Below, piece by piece: positions 1 through 6,537 of a DNA stretch of 6,537 nucleotides (its first letter is position 1; every line of letters begins with the position of its first letter). The notes beneath the pieces were generated by a model. That model worked only from the letters and a program-made list of their open reading frames with translations. It was not told the DNA's origin and made no database searches. This DNA comes from RGIG9041 sp045612565 (GTDB taxonomy: Bacteria > Bacillota > Clostridia > Oscillospirales > QAKW01): NCBI GenBank assembly GCA_045612565.1, contig JAZKZG010000049.1, forward strand, positions 1-6,537, written 5' to 3'. Both the position numbers and the translations under genes were made by a program.

Positions 1-666
1 GATGCAGACTTTGTACATATCTGCTTTAACAATACAATCTTTGGTACAAAATGGGATTACATTCCCGAAACAAACGGTGTTCCGCTCGTTGCTGATATGA
101 GTTCATGCATCCTTTCGGAGCCGGTTGACGTTTCAAAATTCGGTCTTATCTATGCAGGCGCACAAAAGAACGTTGCTCCCGCAGGTCTCACAATCGTAAT
201 CGTACGCGAAGACCTTCTTCGTGACGACCTCGACGAGAAAGTTCCTACAGTTTGCAGCTACAAGGTAATGGCTGAAAACGATTCAATGTACAACACACCC
301 CCTTGCTACCCCATCTACGTATGTAAGCTCGTTTTAGAGTGGATCAAAGAACTCGGCGGTCTTGAAAAGATGCAGGAAATCAATAAGGCAAAGGCTGACA
401 AACTCTACGCTTGTCTCGAAAACAGCAAACTTTTCAAAAACCCTGTTAAAGAAAACAGCCGTTCAATGATGAATGTAACCTTCCGTGCAGAAGATGACGA
501 AATCAATGCAAAGTTTGTAAAAGAGAGTAAGGCTGCAGGTCTTGAAAACCTCAAGGGCCACCGTTCAGTAGGCGGTATGCGTGCTTCAATCTACAACGCA
601 ATGCCCGCAGAAGGTGTTGACAAACTCGTTGCATTTATCGAAGAGTTCGACAAAGCAAACGCATAA
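1..666 (+). CDS. serC: Phosphoserine aminotransferase SerC, 5'-truncated by window edge
   Basis: This is the C-terminal 221 residues of a class V, PLP-dependent aminotransferase that interconverts 3-phosphohydroxypyruvate plus glutamate with O-phosphoserine plus 2-oxoglutarate, the second step of serine biosynthesis in the cytoplasm. The reading frame is open from base 1, so the gene begins upstream of the window; against the usual length of about 360 residues, roughly 140 are missing. The signature YAGAQKN contains the PLP-binding lysine (codon 166-168, visible residue 56), followed by the family-typical APAGLTIVIVREDLL. The C-terminal block GHRSVGGMRASIYNAMP matches the conserved SerC end, including basic residues expected to bind the substrate phosphate. 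The frame ends in TAA and a terminator follows 20 bp later, so serC is the last gene of its transcript. The identification is very secure; partner genes such as serA cannot be seen. Confidence 0.97.
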   Translation, partial: DADFVHICFNNTIFGTKWDYIPETNGVPLVADMSSCILSEPVDVSKFGLIYAGAQKNVAPAGLTIVIVREDLLRDDLDEKVPTVCSYKVMAENDSMYNTPPCYPIYVCKLVLEWIKELGGLEKMQEINKAKADKLYACLENSKLFKNPVKENSRSMMNVTFRAEDDEINAKFVKESKAAGLENLKGHRSVGGMRASIYNAMPAEGVDKLVAFIEEFDKANA

Positions 667-685
667 CAAACACTCCACACAAAAT

Positions 686-724
686 AAGGCAAAACCCCAA
701 TCAACAGAGGGCTTTGCCTTTTTT
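686..724 (+). terminator. Rho-independent terminator of serC
   Basis: The left arm at 686-697 (AAGGCAAA, one unpaired A, CCC) pairs with the right arm at 709-720 (GGG, one unpaired C, TTTGCCTT). This gives an 11-bp stem with one internal mismatch and an 11-nt loop. A run of six T residues spans 719-724. It lies 20 bp past the serC stop codon and should separate serC transcription from the glycosidase genes downstream. Confidence 0.87.
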
Positions 725-740
725 GATAGAAAATAGTACA

Positions 741-790
741 AAAAAGACGGAACATTATATCTTTTACAATAAAAAATATTTTGATAAAAT
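741..790 (+). promoter_or_regulatory. Probable promoter region of the GH36 pair
   Basis: The serC terminator lies just upstream and the glycosidase genes start at 803, so a promoter is expected between about 725 and 795. The stretch is very AT-rich. Two candidates are visible. One is TTTACA (763-768), 16 bp, then TAAAAT (785-790), which would start transcription almost on the ribosome binding site. The other is a -10-like TACAAT (765-770) with only a weak -35. An AT-only inverted repeat, ATTTT-GAT-AAAAT (778-790), overlaps the first candidate, but it is too simple to call an operator. The exact promoter is uncertain. Confidence 0.35.
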
Positions 791-791
791 T

Positions 792-798
792 AGGTGAG
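792..798 (+). promoter_or_regulatory. Ribosome binding site that sets the first GH36 start
   Basis: AGGTGAG resembles the AGGAGG core and sits 4 nt before ATG at 803. An in-frame GTG at 794-796 would also open the frame, but it lies inside this site and so would have no Shine-Dalgarno sequence at the right distance. The ATG start also makes the protein begin MEI-FK, exactly as its downstream paralogue does. ATG at 803 is therefore preferred. Confidence 0.7.
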
Positions 799-802
799 TA
801 TT

Positions 803-2857
803 ATGGAAATACTTTTTAAAGGATTAAAACTTCGGATAACAGACGGCGTAGTTGACTTTGTATCGGGCTTTGGCGAGGACCATCCCGAAGAAAAAAACGT
901 ACAAAAACTTGCAACTACCGAGGTGCAGATAAACGGAAAAAACCATCAGATAAGTGGCAGCCATAAGATGTTCAACTCAAGCGAAAAGTCTTCGCTTGTA
1001 TACAAAAACCATACAATCGACGGCAATAAAATGACACTTACCGAGGCAAACGACACTGTTGAGGTAATAACTCATTATGAGAGCATTGGTGATGCAATCC
1101 GTATCTACCGTGAAATCAAAAATGTTTCGGACAACGATGTTTTGCTTGATTGGGCAAACTCGTTTATGATGTTTTTCGGCAGCGATGTTATGAAAGAGAG
1201 TAAAGATATCTATCTGCATACCTTTACAAACTTCCGCTATTCAGAGGCACTTCCTAAGGTGGAAAGTCTTAATGACCTCGGTTTTTGTTTCATCAATGCA
1301 TCGCATCGCGTGTACAATATGGGCAGCTGGTCGACAAAAGACCTTTTACCGCAGGCTGTTATCGAAAACAAAATAACAGGCAGTTGCCTTATGTTCCAGA
1401 TAGAGTCAAACAACAACTGGTATTATGAAATCGGCGTTTCGCGCAACCGCTTTTATCTTACTATGATGGGTGCAACACAGCGTTTCCATCAGTGGAATAA
1501 ACTTTTAAACGTAGGCGAGAGTTATACAACCCCCGCTGTTGCAATTACAAACGGCAAATCTCTCAATGACGTTTTTGCAAAAATGACACGCTACCGCCGT
1601 AACATAAAGGGTACTTGCAAGGCTGACGCACACCTGCCCGCAATCTTTAACGAATATATGCATCTGTCATGGGACAGTCCCGATGCCGAACGCACAAAGG
1701 TAATCGCACCCACAGTTGCAAAGATGGGATGTGAATACTACGTTATCGACTGCGGTTGGCACGATGAGGTTGACGGCAGTAAAATCTATCCTTATGTTGG
1801 CGGGTGGGAACAGAGCAACGCAAGGTTCCCGAAAGGCGTACGTGAGACTGCAGACTATCTTGAAAACTTAGGACTCAAACTCGGTCTTTGGATCGAACCC
1901 GAAATTATCGGTCAGAAATGCGATAAAATGTTGGAATTTTACGATGACGACTGTTTCCTCACACGTAACGGCAAAAAGGTTGCCGAGATGGGAAGACTTT
2001 TTCTTGACTACCGTCATCCAAAAGTACGCACACATATGACTGAGGTAATAGACCGTATGGTTGACACTTACGGCGCAAAATATATCAAATTCGACTATAA
2101 TCAGGATACAGGTGCAGGTACAGAACTCGACAGCTGTTCACTCGGCGACGGTCTTGAACAACACGCTGACGCATTTTTGTCGTGGGTTGAAGAACAGATG
2201 TCGCGTCACCCCGAGGTAGTGTTTGAAGCGTGTGCATCAGGTGGTCAGCGTATGGACTACAAAACGCTGTCACGTTTTCCGCTTTGCTCAACCTCCGATC
2301 AGACCCGCTATAATCACTATCCCTATATCGTGGGCAATATCTTGACGGGCGTTATTCCCGAACAGGCGGCTGTGTGGAGTTACCCTGTTGATATGTGGGT
2401 TTATGACAAAGAAAACGAACAAAACTCAAACGCAAATATCTCAAAAGAGCGTGTTGTTATCAATATGATGAACGCACTTCTTGGCAGAATTCACTTGGCA
2501 TCTCGCATTCACCTGCTTGATGACGAAAAACAGGCACTTATAAAAGAGGGCATTGACCTATATAAAGAACTTGTACCCTTTAAACTCGAGGCTGTGCCGT
2601 ATCTTCCCAAGGGCTATACCAAATTTGGCGATAACTTTGTTGCAGTCGGTCTCAAAAATGACAAAAAACTCTATCTTGCGGTATGGAACTTAAATGGTGA
2701 CAAACAGGTTAAACTTGATTTGCCCGAAATCGTTGCAAAATCGGTATCTGTTGCATACCCAAAAACACTTGCTACCGATTTTAAACTTGAGGACAACAAG
2801 CTCTGCCTTAACTTTAGTGAAGACGAACAGGCACGCCTGTTTGAAATAGAATTTTAG
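803..2857 (+). CDS. GH36-family alpha-galactosidase-like glycosidase, first of tandem pair
   Basis: A 684-residue cytoplasmic enzyme (no signal peptide or membrane segment) of glycoside hydrolase family 36, expected to cleave terminal alpha-galactosides, or related alpha-linked sugars, with retention. The layout fits the family: an N-terminal beta-sandwich (about 1-275), a TIM barrel (about 278-595) and a C-terminal beta domain (about 600-684). Visible active-site motifs are DCGWH (D316-H320), LWIEPE (362-367, matching the family WFEPE), the nucleophile motif KFDYN (D431), the EACASGG loop (475-481) and the acid/base TSDQT (D499). The 68-residue gap between the two catalytic aspartates is normal for GH36. 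LDYRHPKVR matches the family LDLSRPEV region. The length is near that of compact bacterial GH36 enzymes. It is followed after 12 bp by a paralogue. Of the two it looks more like a conventional alpha-galactosidase. Specificity, for example galactose against N-acetylgalactosamine, cannot be read from the sequence. Confidence 0.88.
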   Translation: MEILFKGLKLRITDGVVDFVSGFGEDHPEEKNVQKLATTEVQINGKNHQISGSHKMFNSSEKSSLVYKNHTIDGNKMTLTEANDTVEVITHYESIGDAIRIYREIKNVSDNDVLLDWANSFMMFFGSDVMKESKDIYLHTFTNFRYSEALPKVESLNDLGFCFINASHRVYNMGSWSTKDLLPQAVIENKITGSCLMFQIESNNNWYYEIGVSRNRFYLTMMGATQRFHQWNKLLNVGESYTTPAVAITNGKSLNDVFAKMTRYRRNIKGTCKADAHLPAIFNEYMHLSWDSPDAERTKVIAPTVAKMGCEYYVIDCGWHDEVDGSKIYPYVGGWEQSNARFPKGVRETADYLENLGLKLGLWIEPEIIGQKCDKMLEFYDDDCFLTRNGKKVAEMGRLFLDYRHPKVRTHMTEVIDRMVDTYGAKYIKFDYNQDTGAGTELDSCSLGDGLEQHADAFLSWVEEQMSRHPEVVFEACASGGQRMDYKTLSRFPLCSTSDQTRYNHYPYIVGNILTGVIPEQAAVWSYPVDMWVYDKENEQNSNANISKERVVINMMNALLGRIHLASRIHLLDDEKQALIKEGIDLYKELVPFKLEAVPYLPKGYTKFGDNFVAVGLKNDKKLYLAVWNLNGDKQVKLDLPEIVAKSVSVAYPKTLATDFKLEDNKLCLNFSEDEQARLFEIEF

Positions 2858-2861
2858 GAGA
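2856..2861 (+). promoter_or_regulatory. Ribosome binding site of second GH36 gene, overlapping upstream stop
   Basis: AGGAGA lies 8 nt before ATG at 2870 and shares its first two bases with the TAG stop of the upstream gene. The overlap and the 12-bp gap support one transcript, with possible translational coupling of the two glycosidases. Confidence 0.8.
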
Positions 2862-2869
2862 AAGACTCT

Positions 2870-4939
2870 ATGGAAATTAAATTCAAATCACTTACATTTA
2901 CTGTAACAGACAGCGGAAAAATCGGTCTTTCGGAGTACTTTGGTCAAAAGTACGAGGTTGATGAAAAAAACGTAAGACGTTTTGCGTTCCCCATTTTTGA
3001 TGTTGCGGGCGGCACTACCTCGGGCGGTAACCGTATGAACAGAAGTGCGGTGACACTCGACCTTTGCTATGACAGCCACAAAGTTGATGGTAACGTGCTT
3101 ACAATCGTTCAAAAATCCGATATTGCACAGGTGACATCTGTTTTTGAGGGCTATGATGACACAAATGCAATCCGTATTACGCAAACCATAAAAAACATCG
3201 CCAAAGAGGATATGTGTCTTGAACTTTTAAACACAATCGGTCTTGAACTCGGCAACAGTGTTGTGGGTGAGCATAAGGATTGGTATCTGCACCGTTTTAC
3301 AAACGCGCGTTATACTGAGTCGATGCCCGACGTACGCAGTTTTTACGACCTTGGAATGTACTGGCACAACGGCTTTTACCATATGGAAAATGTGGGTAAT
3401 GTTTCGTCACTCGAAAACGTTCCGCAAGGTATTATCGAAAACCGCAAGACATCTGATTTTATTATGTATCAAATCGAATCATACTCGAGTTGGTATGTTG
3501 AACTCTCAACAGTTTCGGATATGTTTAATTTCCAAATAGGCGGTCCTAATGCACACTATCATATGTGGAATAAAATTCTCAAACCAGGCGCAGAGTACGT
3601 TTCAACTCCCGTAACCCTTGCACACGGAAACTCTGTAAACGGTGTACTTGCCGAAATGACATACTACCGCCGTCACATAAAACCTGATGCAGAGGTTGAT
3701 AAAAATCTTCCTTCGATTTACAACGAATATATGCACTATTCGTGGGATGACCCCAACGCACAACGTGCGATCGATACTGCACCTGCTATTGCAAAAACAG
3801 GCTGTGAGTATTATGTTATCGACTGTGGTTGGCACAACTCACGTGATTATGACACAACTGCCGAAATGTATCAGCATTTTGGTACGTGGAAAGAAGACCT
3901 TGGCCGATTCCCAAATGGCATCAAGGCTGTTTCTGACTATATGCATTCACTCGGAATGAAGTTTGGTCTTTGGATTGGACCAGAGGTTGTTGGTCGCAAA
4001 AACGAAGAGATGCTTAGTTTTTATGACGACACCTGTTTTATGACCAAAAACGGCAAAAAGGTAACACAGGGCTCGGGCTACTGTATTGACTACCGCAATC
4101 CCAAGGTTCGCGATTATATGACCAAGACCATCGACCGAATGATAAACGAGTATGGCTGTGACTATATCAAGTTTGACGGTTGCCCCAACCCTGGTTTTGG
4201 TACAGAAATCAACTCTACCAGCCTCGGCGACGGTCTTGAGGGCTATATCGATGCGTTTACCGACTGGTCATATGAAATGACTAAGCGTCATCCTAACGTT
4301 ATTTTCGAGGATTGTGCAGGTGGAGGTCTCAGAACCGACTACAAGGCGCTTTCGATTTTCCACCTCATTTCAACTTCCGACCAGACAAACTACACTCACT
4401 ACCCCTATATCGTGGGTAACATTCTTTGCTCGGTTCTTCCCGAACAGGCAGCGGTGTGGAGTTATCCCGTTGGTTCTGATGTATATAAAAAGGGCGGCGA
4501 TGAGGGAACTGATGCACTTGTCTCGAAAGAACGCGTTGTTGTTAATATGATTAACTCCCTGCTCGGAAGAATTCATCTTGCATCGCGCATTCAATTGCTT
4601 GATGACGAGAAACAGGCTCTTATCAAAGAGGGTATTGATCTCTATAATAGGCTGACTCCCGACAAACTCGTGTCTGTTCCATATCTTCCCAAGGGTTATT
4701 CGATGTTTGGTGACACTTTTGTGGCTGCCGGTATCAAAACCGATAAAAAGGTATATCTTGCTGTGTGGAATTTAAACGGTGAGCGTCACGTAAAACTTGA
4801 CCTTCCCGAAATTGAGGTTAAAGACGTAAAGGTACTTTATCCTACAACACTTCCCACAACATTTGATTTTGACAAAACTTCTATCACAATCGATTTTAGT
4901 GAAGATATTCAGGCAAGATTTTTTGAGATTACGTTATAA
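2870..4939 (+). CDS. GH36-like glycosidase, divergent second member of tandem pair
   Basis: A 689-residue cytoplasmic paralogue of the gene just upstream, with the same three-domain plan: beta-sandwich to about 278, TIM barrel from about 280, C-terminal beta domain from about 605. Both catalytic aspartates are kept: D436 in KFDGC (nucleophile) and D504 in TSDQT (acid/base), again 68 residues apart. The DCGWH motif is at 318-322. Several pocket residues differ from the first copy and from typical GH36: WIGPE in place of WIEPE (G370 for E), KFDGCPN in place of KFDYNQD, EDCAGGG in place of EACASGG (G484 for S), and a 3-residue longer loop after DCGWH. The C-terminal third is nearly 80% identical to the first copy, while the N-terminal domain is much more divergent. 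It is therefore probably an active retaining glycosidase of the GH27/31/36 superfamily with altered specificity. The exact substrate is unknown, and the label alpha-galactosidase is tentative. Confidence 0.84.
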   Translation: MEIKFKSLTFTVTDSGKIGLSEYFGQKYEVDEKNVRRFAFPIFDVAGGTTSGGNRMNRSAVTLDLCYDSHKVDGNVLTIVQKSDIAQVTSVFEGYDDTNAIRITQTIKNIAKEDMCLELLNTIGLELGNSVVGEHKDWYLHRFTNARYTESMPDVRSFYDLGMYWHNGFYHMENVGNVSSLENVPQGIIENRKTSDFIMYQIESYSSWYVELSTVSDMFNFQIGGPNAHYHMWNKILKPGAEYVSTPVTLAHGNSVNGVLAEMTYYRRHIKPDAEVDKNLPSIYNEYMHYSWDDPNAQRAIDTAPAIAKTGCEYYVIDCGWHNSRDYDTTAEMYQHFGTWKEDLGRFPNGIKAVSDYMHSLGMKFGLWIGPEVVGRKNEEMLSFYDDTCFMTKNGKKVTQGSGYCIDYRNPKVRDYMTKTIDRMINEYGCDYIKFDGCPNPGFGTEINSTSLGDGLEGYIDAFTDWSYEMTKRHPNVIFEDCAGGGLRTDYKALSIFHLISTSDQTNYTHYPYIVGNILCSVLPEQAAVWSYPVGSDVYKKGGDEGTDALVSKERVVVNMINSLLGRIHLASRIQLLDDEKQALIKEGIDLYNRLTPDKLVSVPYLPKGYSMFGDTFVAAGIKTDKKVYLAVWNLNGERHVKLDLPEIEVKDVKVLYPTTLPTTFDFDKTSITIDFSEDIQARFFEITL

Positions 4940-4940
4940 A

Positions 4941-4980
4941 ATAAAAAGGATAGAATCAATGATTCTATCCTTTTTTCTTT
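4941..4980. terminator. Bidirectional terminator between convergent operons
   Basis: A perfect 15-bp stem, 4943-4957 paired with 4961-4975, closes a 3-nt AAT loop. On the + strand it ends in TTTTTTCTTT, suiting termination of the GH36 pair, whose stop codon is only a few bases upstream. On the - strand the outer A-tract reads as TTTTTATTTTAT after the stem, suiting termination of the oadB transcript, whose stop is at 5019-5021. The two convergent operons probably share this one element. Confidence 0.9.
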
Positions 4981-5018
4981 GCTTTTTGCATTATGAAAAA
5001 TTTTAATATACCGTTGCT

Positions 5019-6224
5019 TTATCCGAATATTGTGAGCAGAAAACCTGCCGCAACTGCTGATCCGATTACACCTGCGACGTTTGGACCCATCGCGTGCATA
5101 AGAAGGAAGTTTGACGGGTTTGCCTTTTGCCCTTCAACCTGAGCAACACGTGCCGCCATAGGTACAGCTGATACACCTGCAGAGCCAATGAGCGGATTGA
5201 TTTTGCCACCGGAAATTTTATACATCAGTTTGCCGAACAAAAGTCCGCCGATGGTTGAAAATGCAAATGCAATAAGACCGAGGATAACAATAAAAATTGT
5301 TTTTGTGCTAAGGAAGTTTTTACCGACGGTTGTTGCACCAACCGAGATGCTGAGGAATATTGTAACAATATTCATAAGTGCATTCTGTGCGGTATCCGAA
5401 AGTCTTTCACACACACCGCACTCACGGAACAGGTTGCCGAGCATAAGGCAGCCAAGAAGGGGAGCAACATCGGGTAAAAGTAAAATTGTAAAGATTGTAA
5501 CAACAATCGGGAAAATAATCTTAGCGCGCTTTGAAACGGGCTTTAACTGCTCCATTTTTGTTTCGCGCTCTTTTTTGGTGGTAAGCAGACGCATAAGCGG
5601 CGGCTGAATAAGCGGTATGAGCGCCATATAACTGTATGCCGCAATCGCGATAGCACCAAGAAGCTCGGGTGCAAGGCGTGATGTTAAAAAGATTGCAGTC
5701 GGGCCGTCGGCACCGCCAATGATTGCGATTGATGCCGCCTCGGGTCCGCTAAAACCAAGGCATATTGCCATAATAAGTGCAAAGTACACACCGAACTGTG
5801 CGGCAGCACCTAAGAGAAAGGATTTGGGGTTTGAAAGCATAGGACCAAAGTCGGTCATGGCGCCAACACCCATAAAAATTAGTGATGGGTAAACACCCGC
5901 TTTAACGCCGATATAAAGGATGTCTAAAAGTCCGCCTTCGGATAGTATCTTGCCGTATGAGTGATAATATTCGGGATTGTTTGCATCCATAAATTTTGCC
6001 CACAACTCCGAACTGTAAATAGGTGTTGCACCTGCGGGTGTGGGAAGGTTTGTAAGTAACATACCGAACGCGATGCCTACAAGGAGCAACGGTTCGAATT
6101 TTTTGACAATACCGAGGTATAAAAGTACACAAGCAAGAACAATCATAACCGCGCTCTGCCACGTCATATTTGCAAAACCTGAACTTACCCAGATACCCTG
6201 TATCGCTTCAATAATAATATTCAA
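5019..6224 (-). CDS. oadB: Sodium ion-translocating decarboxylase, beta subunit (OadB/MmdB/GcdB family)
   Basis: A 401-residue polytopic membrane protein that decarboxylates carboxybiotin on the carrier subunit and couples this to sodium export. The family signature GGADGPT is at 170-176. Residues shown to matter in the Klebsiella oxaloacetate decarboxylase beta subunit (D203, Y229, N373, G377, S382, R389) appear here as D173, Y199, N343, G347, S352 and R359, a constant offset of 30, so the ion path is intact. Hydrophobic segments are seen around 24-60, 100-122, 136-158, 186-205, 236-262, 285-300, 308-334 and 374-400. A charged cytoplasmic-type linker (about 215-234) divides the protein. The start is TTG at 6224-6222, 9 nt after a GGGGG-type ribosome binding site; the next in-frame ATG would remove 19 conserved N-terminal residues (SGFANMTW region). 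It begins 14 nt after the biotin carrier stop, so the two are one operon. The beta subunit alone does not show whether oxaloacetate, methylmalonyl-CoA or glutaconyl-CoA is the substrate. Confidence 0.94.
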   Translation of the reverse strand: MNIIIEAIQGIWVSSGFANMTWQSAVMIVLACVLLYLGIVKKFEPLLLVGIAFGMLLTNLPTPAGATPIYSSELWAKFMDANNPEYYHSYGKILSEGGLLDILYIGVKAGVYPSLIFMGVGAMTDFGPMLSNPKSFLLGAAAQFGVYFALIMAICLGFSGPEAASIAIIGGADGPTAIFLTSRLAPELLGAIAIAAYSYMALIPLIQPPLMRLLTTKKERETKMEQLKPVSKRAKIIFPIVVTIFTILLLPDVAPLLGCLMLGNLFRECGVCERLSDTAQNALMNIVTIFLSISVGATTVGKNFLSTKTIFIVILGLIAFAFSTIGGLLFGKLMYKISGGKINPLIGSAGVSAVPMAARVAQVEGQKANPSNFLLMHAMGPNVAGVIGSAVAAGFLLTIFG

Positions 6225-6230
6225 ATCAGT

Positions 6231-6240
6231 GCGCCCCCTT
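6231..6240 (-). promoter_or_regulatory. Ribosome binding site of the beta subunit gene
   Basis: Read on the minus strand, AAGGGGGCGC follows directly from the TAA stop of the biotin carrier, with which it shares two bases, and places its G-run 9 nt before the TTG at 6224. No ATG or GTG is found in frame between this site and codon 20, so it supports the TTG start. Confidence 0.6.
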
Positions 6241-6537
6241 ATGCCAAATATACAAGGGGAGTGCCGCTCTCGACTGACTGACCGTTTGAAACGGCAATTG
6301 ATGCAATTGTTGCATCATGCGGCGCGGCAATTTCGTTTTCCATCTTCATAGCTTCAATGACAACGAGGGTGTCGCCTGCTTTAACAGTCTGTCCTGCCGA
6401 GACCTTAACCGAAATTACGGTGCCGGGGAGCGGTGCGTTTACGGGTGTACCTGTGCCAACTGGTGCGGGTGTCAGAGGTGACACGGGTGCGGCAGCGGGT
6501 ACAGGGGTGAGTGTTGATGCGGGTGCGGGGCTGACCG
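6239..6537 (-). CDS. Biotin carrier protein or domain of sodium-pump decarboxylase, 5'-truncated by window edge
   Basis: The visible 98 residues consist of an Ala/Pro/Thr/Val-rich linker of about 35 residues followed by a biotinyl/lipoyl domain. The motif EAMKMENE holds the biotinylated lysine (codon 6346-6344), which lies 34 residues before the C-terminus as is usual for biotin carriers. NAPLPGTVISVKV and the final SVESGTPLVYLA are typical strands of the domain. The frame stays open past an internal GTG at 6484 to the window edge, and the linker composition continues upstream, so the real start lies outside. It carries CO2 from a carboxyltransferase to the membrane beta subunit encoded 14 nt downstream. 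It could be a stand-alone gamma subunit (MmdC or GcdC type) or the C-terminal domain of an OadA-like carboxyltransferase; the visible part cannot decide. No gene symbol is given for that reason. Confidence 0.92.
   Translation of the reverse strand, partial: VSPAPASTLTPVPAAAPVSPLTPAPVGTGTPVNAPLPGTVISVKVSAGQTVKAGDTLVVIEAMKMENEIAAPHDATIASIAVSNGQSVESGTPLVYLA

Noticed and set aside
773..790. AT-rich palindromes (AAAATATTTT and ATTTT-GAT-AAAAT) as a regulator operator
   Set aside because: Such short AT-only symmetry is expected by chance in this base composition, and no regulator gene is present in the window.
794..802. GTG at 794 as the start of the first GH36 gene (three extra residues)
   Set aside because: The GTG is part of the AGGTGAG ribosome binding site, and the paralogue aligns with the ATG at 803.
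977..3835. Several minus-strand open frames of 67-98 codons opposite the GH36 genes
   Set aside because: They are antisense shadows of conserved coding sequence with no domain signatures or ribosome binding sites.
3243..3959. Two + strand open frames of 98 and 90 codons inside the second GH36 gene
   Set aside because: They are out-of-frame shadows of a strongly conserved enzyme, with compositions (many Cys, Thr, Arg) typical of spurious translation.
5188..5607. 139-codon open frame on the + strand
   Set aside because: It lies wholly antisense to the well-supported beta subunit gene, has no ribosome binding site of note, and its translation resembles no family I know.
6239..6484. Complete 81-residue biotin carrier starting at GTG 6484
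   Set aside because: The frame stays open to the window edge with the same Ala/Pro-rich linker composition, and no ribosome binding site precedes the GTG, so the gene is better called partial.
6400..6537. GGTGC/GGGTG-rich short repeats as a possible repeat array
   Set aside because: They are explained by codons for the Ala/Pro/Thr/Val-rich linker of the biotin carrier; there is no regular repeat unit or spacing.

Overview
The window looks like a chromosomal segment of an anaerobic Firmicute, most likely a gut-type Clostridia lineage. This is an inference from moderate-to-low GC, strong AGGAGG-like ribosome binding sites, cytoplasmic GH36 glycosidases, and a biotin-dependent sodium-pump decarboxylase. 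No mobile element, CRISPR array, tRNA or rRNA was seen.

Layout. Positions 1-666 (+) hold the C-terminal two thirds of phosphoserine aminotransferase (serC), closed by a Rho-independent terminator at 686-724. A short AT-rich gap, which probably contains a promoter, leads into two tandem paralogous GH36-type alpha-galactosidase-like genes at 803-2857 and 2870-4939 (+). They are 12 bp apart and almost certainly co-transcribed. A perfect 15-bp hairpin at 4943-4975, with an A-tract on one side and a T-tract on the other, separates them from a convergent minus-strand operon. That operon, read right to left, contains a biotin carrier (6537-6239, 5' end outside the window) and the beta subunit of a sodium-translocating decarboxylase (6224-5019, TTG start).

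How the genes work together. The two GH36 enzymes have no signal peptide and should act in the cytoplasm on imported alpha-galactoside-type sugars. Both keep the nucleophile and acid/base aspartates, but the sugar-contact loops of the second enzyme differ, so the pair probably divides substrates. The minus-strand operon would couple decarboxylation of an organic acid or acyl-CoA to sodium export: carboxylated biotin is carried to the membrane subunit, where CO2 is released. serC belongs to serine biosynthesis and has no evident functional tie to the other genes.

Most of the window is ordinary metabolism. The part most worth a second look is the divergence of active-site residues between the two tandem GH36 paralogues. 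No clear sign of an undescribed system was found.
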